A stretch of 64,000 nt of DNA from Rhexocercosporidium sp. MPI-PUGE-AT-0058 (Eukaryota; Ascomycota; Leotiomycetes; Helotiales), in contig JAGTJL010000014.1 in the NCBI GenBank assembly GCA_020746875.1, forward strand, positions 1,612,001 through 1,676,000. The letters are read 5' to 3'. A program made the position numbers and the translations under genes. Below are positions 10,351 through 22,962 of this stretch, piece after piece (positions within the stretch are counted from its first letter, which is position 1; every line of letters begins with the position of its first letter). A model generated the notes under the pieces. That model was given only the letters and a program-made list of their open reading frames with translations, had not been told where the DNA came from and made no database searches.

Positions 10351-13300
10351 CTAACCAACCCATCTTCTGGCGCTCTTGAACATCCTGACCCAAGGACCAA
10401 ACTCTCCCCATTGATCCACCAGCTCCTTAGGGTTGTAGGAGCCAACATCAGCCATGATAGTTCGCTCCGGATGAGGCATCATAGCCAGGACCCTGCCATC
10501 CAAACTCCTAACACCGGCGATGCCCTCCGGACTGCCGTTGGCATTGTAAGGATAGCGAGTCGTGACATTGCCCAAGTTATCCGTGTATCGGATTGGGATC
10601 AAGCCATGTTCGTTCATAGCCTCGAGATTCGAGATGTGCTTGAATGATGCACGACCTTCACCGTGGGACACCACGATGGGAAGCGAGGACCCATTCATGC
10701 CGTGCAAGAAGACTGAAGGGTTCTTCTTGTTGTCTTGGATTTTGACCATAGAGACACGACCTTCAAATTGCTCACTCTCGTTTTGCAGGAACGTAGGCCA
10801 ATGTTGGGCACCAGGGATAAGTTCCGAGATACGAGAAAGCATTTGGCAACCATTGCAAACTCCCAGAGCAAATGTATCGGGGCGTGCGAAGAATTTCTGG
10901 AACTCTGGTCGTGCGTTGTCTTCATGCATCAGGATAGATTTAGCCCATCCTTGTCCAGCACCAAGTACGTCACCATATGAGAAGCCGCCGCACGCTGCAA
11001 TACCGACGAAGTCAGATAGTGTCCTTCCAGAAATGATGTCCGTCATGTGAATGTCGATCGGATCAAAACCGGCAGCTTTGAACGCGAAAGCCATCTCGGC
11101 ATGACCATTGACACCTTGCTCTCTGAGAATGGCAACACGGGGCACCTTCGCGAAGACGGAGGTAATTGACGAGGTGAGCGGCATAATATTCTCTTTGGGA
11201 TCAAACGACAGCTTGTAGTGTAGCCCTGGGTCCCGATCGTTCTTGATTGTCTCGAACTCCGATTCGGCGCAATCGACGTTATCCCTGATTCGCTGCATCT
11301 GATAAGATGTGTTGGACCACATTTGTTGCATTTCGGAACGACGCATGTGAAGGATTGACTGTTGACCATAGCGAATGGAGAGCTCCTGTTTCGTAACCGC
11401 CGGAACACGGCCGATCTTTCTGACCATACCTGAAGGTGGCCCGCAGGTTGAGAAACAGCTCCTAAATCTGGTCTCGTCTGATTTGCGGACTTGGAAGACT
11501 GCACCCAACTCCTCGTTGAAGAGAGACTTCAGTATATGAGTTAGGGAGGCGCTGTCTGTGAAACCGTCGATCATGATCTCGGCACCACACCGACCAGCAA
11601 ACATCATCTCCGCGACGGCGGTAATTAGACCACCATCGGATATGTCATGATAAGCGAGCACAACACCGATCTCGTGCATTTGAACAATCGCATCGAAGTA
11701 ATCCCGAATCAAGTCAGAATCTCTGACATCAGGAACCTCGTCGCCAAGCTGACTGAAGGTCTGGGCAAGTGCTGACCCGCCCAAAGCTTTATGTCCTTGA
11801 GCAAGATCAACGTACATGAGCACAGATTCCCCAACATCCTCAAGTCTTCGAAGCGCTGGAGTCCATGTGTTTCTAACATCTGCAACTGGAGCGAAGGCCG
11901 AGATGACAACTGTCATAGGAGCAGTAACACTCTTGGCATCACCGCTCTTCTGATCCTTCCACGATGCCTTCATCGAGGTAGAATCTTTCCCAACGGGGAT
12001 ACTTATACCCAGACTTGGACATAACTCCATCCCTATAGCATGCACTGCCTCGTATAGAGCGGCACCCTCGCCAGGATGATTTACTGCAGCCATCCAGTTG
12101 GCAGACAATTTTACTCGAGCCAAATCTCCTTCGTTGGCACGAAGAATATGTGCAGCAGCCAAGTTCATCAAGCTTTCTGCAACAGCCATTCTGGCGGATG
12201 CGGCCGGCGAGATGAGAGCGAGAGTAGGCTTCTCACCCATACTCATTGCTTCACCAGTCTTGATTTTATCTCCCATGTTCAAAGCCGTAACGGTCACAGC
12301 TACATCCGCAACTGGTGTTTGCCATGGCCCAACCATTTGATCTCTGACAGTCATTCCTCCGACTGTGCGATCTCCGATGGTGATCAGGAATGATTTGGAT
12401 CCAACAGCTGGTAAGTTGAATACCCGCTCAACAGCCTTCCTAAGCAAATCGTGTTCGGGGAATTGTGGATATGCGTCAATAAGAGATTGCCGACCGTTAA
12501 ATGGCGTCAAAACAGGCTTTCTTGAAGTAACGAATCGATCTAATTTCCTGCCCTTGGGAAATAGGAGGGACATTGGCAGGTCGATAGGTCGTGGATACAC
12601 ATTCGACTCTCTGTCGGTCAGAACAAGGTTCCCGTGTCCATTCGCATCCATAGCAACAACTGTGCCGACATCCGAGAATCCACAACGTTCCCGATTTGCG
12701 ATGCTAACGAATCGGTTCATGTTATCTTTGTTGACAATCATGACATAGCGTTCTTGAGCCTCGCAGCACCATATTTGGAGAGGGCTCATGCTTCTGTCTG
12801 CATTCTCGACCTGTCTCAACTCAAATTTTCCTCCAAACCCAGCATCTTTAACGAGCTCAGGCAGAGCATTCGAAAGACCACCAGCGCCAACGTCATGAAT
12901 GAAGGCAATGGGATTGCTATCCCCGAGAGCCACACATGCGTTGATAACCATCTGTGCGCGACGTTCCATTTCCGGGTTACCTCTCTGCACACTATCAAAG
13001 TCCAATTCAACGGAAGCTTCTCCAGATGCATTACTCGATGCAGCTCCACCTCCAAGACCTATTAGCATGGCAGGACCGCCAAGAACGATGACATGTGCCT
13101 CTTCCTTAACATCCCTGCCGTCCTTGAGAGCGTGTTGGGGTCTGACAGTACCCACTCCACCAGCGATCATGATCGGCTTGTGGTATCCTCGAACGTCGCG
13201 GCCATCAACTCCAACATCGACGTCAGCAAGGAGAGTACGGAAACAACCAGTCAAGCAAGGACGGCCGAACTCGTTATTGAATCTCGCACTACCAATTGGA

Positions 13301-14682
13301 GCTTCCAGCATGATGTCCATGCTACTGGCGTAATGTGCTGGCTTTCCAAAGTCCATTTCCCAGGGTTGTTTGTGATCAGGAATCAAGAGGTCTGAAACCC
13401 AGAATCCACAAAGTCCGGCTTTGGGAGTAGAACCACGTCCAACAGCACCTTCATCTCTGATTTCGCCACCAGAGCCGGTTGCCGCACCTGGAAATGGGGA
13501 AATTGCAGTTGGGTGGTTATGCGTCTCAACCTTAACACAGAGTCAAAATATAGCAATCTACCATATTTCTGGATTGCATACCTTGATCAGAAAGTGAACC
13601 TTCTCTTTTGTTTGTTTCCAGCTGCCGGTAGAGTAATCGGGTGCCCAAAAACTCGCAGTTTCTCCCTCCAACACGGCAGCGTTGTCGCTGTACGCCGATA
13701 CCGTATACTTTGGGTTCACCTTGTGTGTATTCTGGATCATCTCGAATAATGATTTGCCCATAGAAACCCCGTCTATAGTCCAATTTGCATTAAACTGCTT
13801 GTGTCTACAATGCTCCGAGTTGACTTGTGCAAACATGAATAATTCGATATCGTGGGGGTCTCTTCCAAGCTGTTTGTCTGTTGAAATTAGTAAGGATTCA
13901 AAGTAATGATTTCGAAATGTGCACTATTTGAAGCGAGTGGATGGGAAAGACGGACTATACGAGGGGTGCAATGTGCAAGAAGATGAAATAAGTAGCAAAG
14001 CCATCACTCACAAGCTTGAACCAGGTATTCCATCTCAGGCTGGTCCAACGCAAGACCCCGGAGCTTATTGTATCCCTTTAACACCTCTAACCTGGCGGAA
14101 TCATCCTCCCCCAACTTAATAACCTCCAGTGGAAACGGTTGGTCTTCCGCAAACATAGTATGCATGTCTGGGGCAGACAGTTCGAAGTTCTCGGTCATTC
14201 TGTCGTAAAGCTCATCCCGGAAAGATACATCCTTCGAACTTGACTTTTCTCCATCTTGTTCAACATTCAATAGAACGACCCGACCTCGTTCGATTCGATT
14301 AATTCCCGACTTCAATCCGCAGACGTATGCGATGCTTGTGGCCTTCGAGCTCCATGGTGAGATGTTGCGCGGCGTAATGTGATAGACTTGAGTCTGACTT
14401 CCGGGATTTTTAAGGACTTCGCTGGAATCGGAATCTGAGCCTGGAAGCAGTTGTCTAACTTTCTCTTCGACGTTCTGGAACATTTAAGCACTATATCTGC
14501 CATTGGAGTAGGGTGTAGCTTACTTTTGTCGCGTCCCCAGTCTTGAAATGCACATAGTGCACCCAGTATCCTCGAACCTTTGTGACGAGTGCTCCTGCAT
14601 CTGTATTATTGATTGCCTTCTTCAGCTTCTTCGCGTCCGCAGACGTGAAGCAAGACTCTCCCGGAATAGTAAGAAACTCCAT
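10351..14682 (-). CDS. ADE6: Phosphoribosylformylglycinamidine synthase (FGAM synthase)
   Basis: Four exons (14682-14524, 14474-14012, 13877-13582, 13530-10351) give 1365 residues, close to yeast Ade6. The enzyme makes FGAM from FGAR, ATP and glutamine in step 4 of de novo purine synthesis in the cytosol. Domain order is as expected. A PurS-like N-terminus is followed by the linker and AIRS-like synthetase halves, with [18 protein letters not shown] and [19 protein letters not shown] and a second set around [17 protein letters not shown]-terminal class I glutamine amidotransferase domain follows, with its nucleophile Cys in [12 protein letters not shown] near residue 1195 and the catalytic His/Glu in MMPHPERT. 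Introns are 49, 134 and 51 bp. All key motifs are intact. The gene symbol follows the yeast name. Confidence 0.97.
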
Positions 14683-15590
14683 CGTCGCAGGGTCTGTTGG
14701 GACAATGGGTTATGGCGGGGTAGAAAATTTATCTCGAATGGAGGGGCAGGAGATTTTGTTTGGATAAAGGCGGTGCGGAAAAATTTCGGTCCGAGAACCT
14801 CAATATTTGCTTGGCACCTGTCATCCAATGAGGTAAGAAGTAAATAAAAACGACTTTTACTTGGGAAGTGTCTATCTAGAAGGAGTCTTTTATGAAGATT
14901 GAAAGGCTAAAACTTGGTATTTGGCTCTACCTCTTACTAAATCTTTGCCAGCCAAGTTAAAGCATTCAAAATACTCTATCCACTTAGTTAACATGAGGAT
15001 AGGGGCTCGCTTCGGAGGGCATAATGTGCTTGAGAATGATTAGGCACAGGGTAATGAGACTCACAGTAGTTTGATACAAAAGGTCGCAGCAACCGTGGAC
15101 ATTTGATGTTGTCTCAATCATTTACATAAGCTTTTGCGCCAAATATTTTGTTAGGTTTTTTCTAGATCGTCCTCTATCACAGGCAATCATTACGACATGT
15201 TTACCAGCTCAACCATATTCTCAGGTTGAGAAAAATTGCTGACCACATTTACGCGCAGACATTGATCAAGAGGTTCAATCAAGCCTTCAAGATTTTAAGA
15301 TTCAAACAGCAGCAAAGAACACTTTTGTATTAGGGTTTAGTACCGTTTGATTGTCTAGCTGAGTAATCACGGTGTGCTTACATCGACAAGCTTGTTTCTA
15401 AAGGCTTAGTGATAGCTGTAATTTTTTGGTATCATAAGTTCAAAGAGGCAGTATGTTTGTTTACCTGCATAGCATCTTCAAGCCCTGTGACCTCCTGGTA
15501 GACATCATTCCCAGGATCGTCTCCAGGCCAGTTGAATATCCGCTTGAGCCTTACTGATGTGCAAGACTTTGAAAGAATACTGACGGTTTT
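14683..15590. other. Intergenic region upstream of FGAM synthase
   Basis: This AT-rich stretch has no supported gene. The right end may contain extra 3' coding sequence of the Sec66-like gene, because its frame stays open for 52 codons past the annotated TGA, down to 15432. Confidence 0.5.
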
Positions 15591-16320
15591 TCATGTACAA
15601 GTACCAGTACCTATCAAGATCTTCTCGTCAGCTAGCTTTGCCTGTATGTCCCCCAAACCCGTCCTCAATTTTTCATTCGCAACAATCTCATTTGCAGTCT
15701 GAAAAATAGTTTGTCCCCAATTCCGAGCAAGCCTATTTGCCTATTCCAACTTGTCAGCCTCACTCCCGTCTCTTCGAATCTCCCAACACCATCGCCACAC
15801 ACATATATAGTCAAACTCTGATTGACATACCTCCTCAACAACATTCCTCAATTCATCTTCCATCTCTGTCTCTGCGAACAATGACTTATGTAATAGCACA
15901 TTGCCAACACTCCTTCTCTCAAGAAGACTAGCACACGCGTGTTTTTTACTGCGTAACTCCCCAACTCGCTTGATATCCTCGATTGCACGTCGTAGAAGCG
16001 CTGCTATGATCATGCTCCTCGGTACATGGGATACAGAATTCGAACCATGATCAGCTGTGTGTTCCAAGTGCAGGAGAGAGAGGTAGACATCGCGTGGGAG
16101 GTGGGGATGCAACCATGGGGATGCAGTGGCTTGTTTTGCTACGAGAGGAATTAGTGGGATATTGTTTAGGCGTAATACATAGTGGGTTCTTGAGGACGAG
16201 TTGTAAGACCTTACCTGCTTTGAATTTTCGATGAAGTGAATAGATCGAGTAGACTGATGCACTGAGCACAACGATGTAAAGGAAAGGTGAGACCAAACCT
16301 GCCCAGTGGATTGCAAACAT
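15591..16320 (-). CDS. Sec66/Sec71-like ER translocation subunit, diverged
   Basis: Three exons (16320-16215, 16138-15831, 15740-15591) give 187 residues. One N-terminal membrane helix (LVSPFLYIVVLSASVYSIYS) precedes a basic RKFK stretch. The Sec66 family core follows: SPWLHPHLPRDVYLSLLHLE, SMIIAALLRRAIEDIKRV, ACASLLERRSVGNVLLHKSL, ETEMEDELRNVVEE and NWGQTIFQTANEIVANEKLR. Sec66 (Sec71) is part of the Sec63 complex in post-translational import into the ER. Typical fungal Sec66 proteins continue with a charged EWW-containing tail, which is absent here. The reading frame continues past the TGA for 52 codons, and a 57-bp GT-AG intron (15554-15610) could bypass the stop, so the 3' end is uncertain. 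The sequence is more diverged than expected for the sole essential copy, so it may be a paralogue. Confidence 0.75.
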
Positions 16321-18472
16321 AGCTGCGATAGAGTAATAGCCCTCTGGATTATCTAGGGCAATGGAAAGTTCGAGCGAGAAACCTACTCGGTTGAATAGGA
16401 ATTCTTCAATTTGATGCCGAGCACCGAGAATGGATATTTCTGACTGTGACTCATTTTTGCTGTATAGCAGCGTCCAGCACCGACCCGAGTAGTTGGATTT
16501 TCGACTTGAGATCTGTCCATTCTCCAGGGCTGCATGAGTACTGGATGGGGCCGTCACATCTCTATTGGTCGCCCTCCAGTTGCCAAGGCGAGTCTGACCT
16601 TCCAAGGAGTTCCAGGCGCAACGCCTACCAGTAGTCATAGATTTGATTCCCTTGCAGTCACATAAGACTTGCAAATGCATCAATGTATTTGATTGAAGTG
16701 TGGAAAATTCCTCTCCTGTCGCAATTGGCTCAGCCAGGGAAGAAGCTGGGTATTCTCCCACACCTTTTAGCGAGGTTCCCTGAATTTGAAAACAACACCG
16801 ACTGAAAATTACCCACAACAGTAGACGGAAATGATAGAAGACTGAAACTTCACTTAGTTGCTTCGAGCTCTTCGCGTTTGAACCGTCCCGTTCAAGAAGC
16901 AATGGCGGGGTAGAGAAATATGCCATTGATCCGACCTACACGCTTGGAGAACCCCTCCGGTGTTCGTTGAGAGAAAGCCTGTATCGAGGTCAAAGGGGCC
17001 AGTTTTGGGATTGCGTGTGACAACAAGAGAAAGTTCTTCTGAGGATGCGGACACTTCTTCTGAAGAGGATGGAGAAGTTGACTGACTAGTATGGAGAGGG
17101 AGATTTCCTCTATCAGCGCCAGGCATGGCTTAGGTCTCTTTCCACTGGAGTTTCCAGGTCGTAGGTTCATGATGCGTAGATGCATCCTGTCTGAAGAGGG
17201 CTCGTAATTGGTAACTCAAGAAATAAAACCCAGCGTTACCTTTACCACGGAGAAGCGGCCTGGTATTCTTACAATGTAATTCCTTCTCCTTTTTCTGCCT
17301 CTTCAGCATCACCAGTTTCTCTTCTGGTCCTCTTCAGGTTTCACTCAACCTTTTTTGTGGCATTTAGGTCCATCATAGGCATGCTGTGCTCATCTTTAAC
17401 CTCGTCCTCCCAGAAGTCCAGACATCTAGATTTCTCGACAAGTCAGAGGTCTAACTATCTTCTTTCAAGATCCGATGATCAATGCAGCTCATTTCCAATT
17501 TATCCGCAGGACCGAGGTGGAATACTAGCATTTGGTTGCAGTACACAGTTGCCGCTAGCCTTCTACCAAGAAACTTGGATGTCCTTTATTCCCAGATATT
17601 TTCATGGTCATTGGAATAAAAATCAAACAAGAGAGTTCATAAAACTGATCTAGATCATGGGGTTCACAAACTTGGTCTCTCTTCTCAGCCATTCGTTTTA
17701 TGTTCATGTTTATGCTCAACCAAGGTCTAGCTTCTCCAGATCCGCACAGGTGTCTATCAGTAGAATGTCGTTACGGTTGTAGAAAAGAACGCTTCCATGA
17801 TCCTTTGTGCCCTGATTAGCATCTCAATGCACTATTATTAACATCTAAATGCAAGAAAAGGGTCGTTTGGCGGTGTTCTTTCAGTTGTTCATGCAGCGAC
17901 AGGTAACGGAAGCTCAGTGAAGTCCACTTGAGACTATTCGGTCACGCAATGCACCACAACTCCAAGGGTTGCTTACCGGAGCTGTTCACAGACCTTGCTC
18001 TTTGACACGTTTGGCACAGAGCAAGTTCACGGGCAGCACTCTCCTCGATTTCGTGGCAGATACATACGGGAACGGTTGTCTCTTTCTGTCCTTGTTAGTG
18101 GACGCTAAAAGATATATGATTGTAGCGCGACGATATGAACAAACAATTCTAAGTATATTCTCTAGCATCTTCTCTTACTAGATCATATGGATGTATACCG
18201 TCATCACTGCCTGATTGTGCTTTCCCTGCGCTCACGATGTCCCGTTCGATTCCGTCCGCCGGGAAGTTCCGGGATGAATGTTTTGTTGCTAAGCGAACAA
18301 TTAATTCACTTCCTCCATTCCACTAGTGAACTAGCGTGGTAATCAATCCCTCGAGTACCTAGGTGCTTCCTCAACTTCAACGCGTCGCGGTCTTCGAACG
18401 ACAACCTTCTCGAGGCTTCATCTCCACCTGAATCTTCCCAAGAGAACTCCCCGACATCTTTGATCTCGCACA
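16321..18472. other. Region upstream of the Sec66-like gene; unresolved minus-strand open frames
   Basis: On the minus strand, the frame of Sec66 exon 1 stays open upstream to an ATG at 16926 (about 200 codons). A second frame, 17126-16854, has a Ser/Glu-rich stretch that looks mildly protein-like. I do not recognise either and could not join them with convincing splice sites. They may be a poorly resolved gene, an extended 5' exon or chance. The rest, 17130-18472, shows no gene and includes the promoter of the 2EXR gene starting at 18473. Confidence 0.35.
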
Positions 18473-19675
18473 ATGGAGTCTACTGCTCTGGAAGAGGTCT
18501 CCCGTCAGGAGCAGTAAGTCTATAGCATTCCCATGCTTGTTTAATTGCTTGTTAGCTTACTCGAAGATTACAGATCAACTCTTGTCCAAGGATGTTCTGC
18601 CAATACAATGGCGTCATTGGCAAATCGATGGGAGGAGCTCTTTAAGCTCATCGATGACACCATGAAGCTTGAGAAGGCGGTATTGAAGCAGAAACTGGTC
18701 ATAATCGAGAACCAGTTGGAGATTGAAAAACTACGCAGCCTACGCAATCGTAACCCCCTCCTAGAACACCTTGAAGGTGCATCCACCATGACCAAGCAGG
18801 AGATTGCACCATTGATGAAGTACATCCAAGGCATTCTCGACACCCGCAAGCGCTTCCGCCACCCATCGTCTGCTAAGAAACAAGTCGAGGAGTCAGGACC
18901 AGCAAGCTTCACTCTCTTCCCCACCCTCCCAATCGAATTGCAAAGATTGGTCTGGAAGCACTCTACATCTGAAGCTCGGATCTTCGAGGTCAGAGCTGGA
19001 TCCGTCAATTACCTCAGTCGTACCCTCGACGCAAAGGCAGCTCATCAATCCGTCTTGAATATTGCCCTTTCCTGCAAGGCTGCCTACGCTTTCGTTCTCG
19101 AGCATTTCGACAAAGTCAAGCTCATCAATTTATGCTGTTTCCCTGCTGTCCCCGAGACTTCAAGTGGATTTGGCAAGCAGATCTACTTGGTCAATTGGGA
19201 TCGTGATATCTTCTATGCTCCAGATGGAAACATGGAAGACTTCTTCAGCACCCAACACCAAGACCCTCTCGGAAACGACAACGAGTATCTCGTCAAAGTC
19301 AAGAACGTCGCCCTGCACTTCGAATATGTCTGCCGGTCCACCTCATCCGATCGATTCATCTCAGCCAACATGCCAAAGATCAAGCAGATCATCTACGTTG
19401 CAGACTGTGAGCGCCGTCTCGATGCCGCAAGAATTGAGCTTGAGGAAAGTAGGGGTGTCGAGTATCCTTTGAGAATGGGACTTCCGGGATACGAGGAGAT
19501 ACTGGATGGGCCATTGATCCGAACTTATGTTGGAGATGAAATGGACCACCCATACCGACAGATCTTGCAGGACGAGTTCATGGATTTGTCGATTTTGTTC
19601 GCTACACCTGAGGTCAGGCGTGCCTATAAGGGTATCAAAGTCTCGTTCGAGCTCTGGCGACGTCCTGCGAAGTAG
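18473..19675 (+). CDS. 2EXR domain protein, copy 1
   Basis: Exons 18473-18513 and 18556-19675 give 386 residues. The 42-bp intron is required to remove an in-frame TAA after 14 codons. Residues 20-90 are charged and helical (probable coiled coil around LEKAVLKQKLVIIENQLEIE). The 2EXR signature begins with FTLFPTLPIELQRLVWKHS and an ARIFEV strand. The C-terminus ends in the family-typical KGIKVSFELWRRP. 2EXR proteins are fungal, of unknown biochemical function, and strongly expanded in Leotiomycetes. It is the first of four related copies within about 8 kb, all of which share the D(H/E)PDHP-type segment and the FELWRR ending, so local duplication is likely. Confidence 0.85.
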
Positions 19676-20209
19676 ATGGGGAATACTTGCTTCGACGACT
19701 GGTGGAAAAGTACTCACATTGTTTTGTGACGTTGTCTGGAGGAACATATCTTGAGTCTGTCTGTTGAGCTTTGATTATGGAATTTGCTGCAGGAATTGCT
19801 CGGTGGTTGCTTTGTACGAGATATGGGAATTGCGCAAATGTACTGAGAGAATAAAATGACACGAACAGAAACTAGGAGATGCTGCTACGTGTCTCACTTG
19901 ACCGCAAAGTTGCGAGAAAACCGTTTCCTATTAAAATTACAATATTGAAGTAGCTTCGGAGTCTCAGCAAAATCTGCGTCTATAAACAATAGACGGTCGT
20001 CCACCAATGACTTCCACACCCGTATGCTCTGATTTCTTGGATGGCCGCATCAACAGTCGACGATGCAGCCTGCAACAACACATCTCAAAGTCTGGAAATT
20101 GGCAAGAGTGCTCTGTTTTATTGGTGCCAGTAAGTAAAATACCACTGGATTAATCAACTCAAAATCCTCCAATCCGCGTAGCAAATGAGAACGATGTGAC
20201 GTACCACGT

Positions 20210-20837
20210 TCACAAAATATACTCCCAAGACCCCCTACTACCCTCAAAACGACTCCACGGCGGTACATGCTTATCTCTCCTCCAGATCTCAAACGTAATC
20301 CTAATACCCCCACTTCACAAAAACCTCAGCCATCTTCGGCATCGCAAGCACATCTCTCAAGTTCTCAAAGTGTCCCAAGTTCTCCAGACTAATACCCTCA
20401 AGCACCGGCGGCTTCTTACGATATCATGAGACTGAGATGCCCGTGTCGCAGTGTCATGTTCTCCACATAAAACCAAAGGTGGGAAGTTCATCCAATAGAA
20501 AGGGATTCTTGCTCACGCACTTACAGATCATTGCTCGAAGCTCCATACAAAGTTGCGGGAAGAGCGTGAACTTCAATTCATCCTTTGAAAGCTTCGTAGG
20601 AGTTGGAAGTAAATATTGACGTTTGCAAGCCACAGCTTCCTAGAAGTCATCATGAGGCGCGCGTGCTGCTTCTCCGAACGAGAGAGACAAAACATCTTGA
20701 AGTTGATCTCGGACCACGGCTCTGAGAGAAGTACCTCCGCTGTCATATCCACGAGCGTAGTACCCGGAGTTGATTGGCATTATGGTGAACGCGTTCATTT
20801 CTGGGTTCGTCATTTTTGTGCTTTTGGAGTTTGGCAT
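20210..20837 (-). pseudogene. Decayed 2EXR domain gene
   Basis: This minus-strand remnant keeps both ends of a 2EXR protein but not its body. After an ATG at 20837 and an early stop, a different frame reads KFTLFPQLCMELRAMI (around 20535-20575), the 2EXR opening motif. About 250 bp further on, the tail reads GISLENLGHFENLRDVL and then, in yet another frame, IRITFEIWRR (20276-20299), the ending shared by the three intact neighbours. Roughly 200 central residues are missing, and at least one frameshift and two stops separate the pieces. It is a pseudogene of the local 2EXR family. Confidence 0.75.
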
Positions 20838-21550
20838 TAGTTGCGGGTCCGATTTTTTTGGTAGCTACTTGGGGCTTGGGACTTTCTTTGAGATCCAGCT
20901 AGATGCAGTAATAAATTGATAGAAATGACAGAATGGATGGTTGAGTACGAGATTCGAGAAAAGGTCGGTCTTGAATGTGATGAACACGGATGGATATGAG
21001 GGAGTGAGGAGTTCACATAGACTAGTTTGCCAATGACAGGGAAATCGACATGTAATTTACTTGAAGTTGGCCTGGCGCGTTCAAATTTGAATATAGATTG
21101 ATTCTAATCAATTTCTCAACCGAGCTTAAACGCTCATTGTTATCAACCTACGTGGTGGGGTTCGTCTGGCGGGCGTGGAGGGCAGCTCGCGTCAAGCGAC
21201 GCCTTGAAATCCCTGAACACTTCGCCACTTGAAGTCTGTAGTTAATTCCAAGGAAGAAAGAGAACACTTCAAATTAGATTATAGAGACTATATTACTGAA
21301 CATGACTTTACTGCTGAAGAGTATTAAAGCTGGACTTAGTATCATATGGAGAAAAGTAAGACCTCAAACGTAGCTGTTCAACGTTACGATTCGCTAAGAT
21401 CGGTCTTCGCAGATATTTAGAGTATGCAAAGCACTTTTTTGGTTAGTAAAAACGTCCTAACTAGCTACCTCTATACATAACGAGTGGGTCGGTCATCTCC
21501 ATGAAGGCATTCCACTCCAGTCTCAGATCAGATCTATGATGATCCCTCAG
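20838..21550. other. Intergenic, AT-rich
   Basis: No gene or RNA is supported between the 2EXR pseudogene and the MITE-like element. Confidence 0.5.
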
Positions 21551-21786
21551 CGAGGCTAAGCCATTTCGTGACCGATGAAGCGAGAATTCGTATTTTCAAC
21601 ACGTTCTTAATTTTGCAGTGAATAATGATTTAACACTCAAGAAAATACACTTATAGTAAAATTTGAGTTGTTGGAATTTTTCGTCTATAATTTGAAAGGC
21701 TTTTTTATAATTCTTGTTACGAAAATATGGTCTTTAATCCACGTTGTTGCAGTTCGCTTCATCAGTCACGAAATGGCTTAGCCTCG
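21551..21786. mobile_element. MITE-like element with 33-bp terminal inverted repeats
   Basis: The arms 21551-21583 and 21754-21786 are perfect inverted repeats except for one base (32/33). Each begins CGAGGCTAAGCC and runs into the element. The interior is about 170 bp, AT-rich and non-coding. The base triplet CAG lies directly outside both ends (21548-21550 and 21787-21789) in direct orientation, consistent with a 3-bp target-site duplication. Size, inverted ends and lack of coding potential fit a miniature inverted-repeat DNA transposon. The superfamily is not assignable from this copy alone. Confidence 0.8.
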
Positions 21787-21909
21787 CAGGGTGGTGCCTC
21801 GGAGTAGTTTCTAAGCAACCTAGAATGAAGGCCCGTCCACAGCTGACCTACGCCCTAGCAAAGATTTGATGCAGCAAGAGCAAAGGAACAAACGTATGCA
21901 TCGAATATT

Positions 21910-22962
21910 TCATCGCCGCCAGAGCTCGAAAGTTACCTTGATGTCCTTGTATGCTTCTTTGATTACGTGGTCCGCGAGCATATTTCGAAAGTTGGCAATG
22001 TCTCGCGCTTTCATTTCGATAAGAGGGTGATCTGGCTCTTTGTCAAAAGAGGTTCGATGTATTGGCAGTGCATCTTCAGAGTCAAGAACCTGGAGATCCC
22101 AATCAAGTAGTCGTCCGTATACGTCTTCGGCTTCTCCCGTGACATACCTGAGGTATCTCAGAACCTGTCGCTCACAGTCTCCTACAAGCACAACATTTCG
22201 TAGTCCTGTAAACGATTCCAGCCCGATTGGGCAATAATCCTCGTAATCTTCAGGCTCAAGGGAACCAATTGAGAATGCGATGTGCTTGACTTGTGAAAGT
22301 TGTGTCGCCAAACCATAATCCGGACGACCTGAAATATTGCCTAAGCCCCTGGTATGGAAGTAGAACAGATCATGCTCATAGCTCACGAAGTAATTCTGTT
22401 GCTGAAGACCTGTCCTCCATTTGAAATCGTAGGAATTCTTTACACGCTTCCATTGAAGTCGGGTGATGAGCAATTGAGCATAGTGTTTCCCTACAACCGC
22501 ATTCGCTTCAGTGCAGGCCCGTGCAATATGCAACACGGCAAGCTGCGACTTATTAGCATCAGACGATCTGTTAAAATATTCCAAGCCAACAGAAGCAACC
22601 TCCAGTATCCGAGGGCCCGGAAGTGACATCGTCCACACTATTGTCCGGAGCTCCAGTGGCAGCTTTGGGAATATCGTAAGAGCCGAGTGCTCTTGTGGCA
22701 ATTCATGTTGCATACGCTGACCGCCCACGAAAATGGGACTTCGAAACCGACGCTGGAATTTGAGTGCATTCTTGAAGTATTCCATAAGCAGTGATAGCTT
22801 ATATTTTGGCAGGTATGCAGCGGCTTCCAGAAAATCCAGCAAGTCAGTTCTACACTCTGAGCGAAGATTTGTTTGGTACTCTCCACGAAGATAGCCTCGG
22901 TCGAGGCAAATACGGTAGTAACCTGGGCTCAATGGCTGAATGAGGACGGCGGCAGCAGTCAT
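21910..22962 (-). CDS. 2EXR domain protein, copy 2
   Basis: A single exon of 350 residues starts at ATG 22962. A helical N-terminal region (LMEYFKNALKFQRRFRSP) matches the LMKYIQGILDTRKRFRHP segment of copy 1. It is followed by the 2EXR signature LTIFPKLPLELRTIVWTMS and LPGPRILEVASVGLEYFNRS. The ending, KDIKVTFELWRR, coincides with the stop codon. An internal GDCERQVL corresponds to ADCERRLD in copy 1 and GDGERVLL in copy 3. Function is unknown. It is oriented opposite to copies 1 and 3, with the MITE-like element 123 bp beyond its stop. Confidence 0.83.
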   Translation of the reverse strand: MTAAAVLIQPLSPGYYRICLDRGYLRGEYQTNLRSECRTDLLDFLEAAAYLPKYKLSLLMEYFKNALKFQRRFRSPIFVGGQRMQHELPQEHSALTIFPKLPLELRTIVWTMSLPGPRILEVASVGLEYFNRSSDANKSQLAVLHIARACTEANAVVGKHYAQLLITRLQWKRVKNSYDFKWRTGLQQQNYFVSYEHDLFYFHTRGLGNISGRPDYGLATQLSQVKHIAFSIGSLEPEDYEDYCPIGLESFTGLRNVVLVGDCERQVLRYLRYVTGEAEDVYGRLLDWDLQVLDSEDALPIHRTSFDKEPDHPLIEMKARDIANFRNMLADHVIKEAYKDIKVTFELWRR

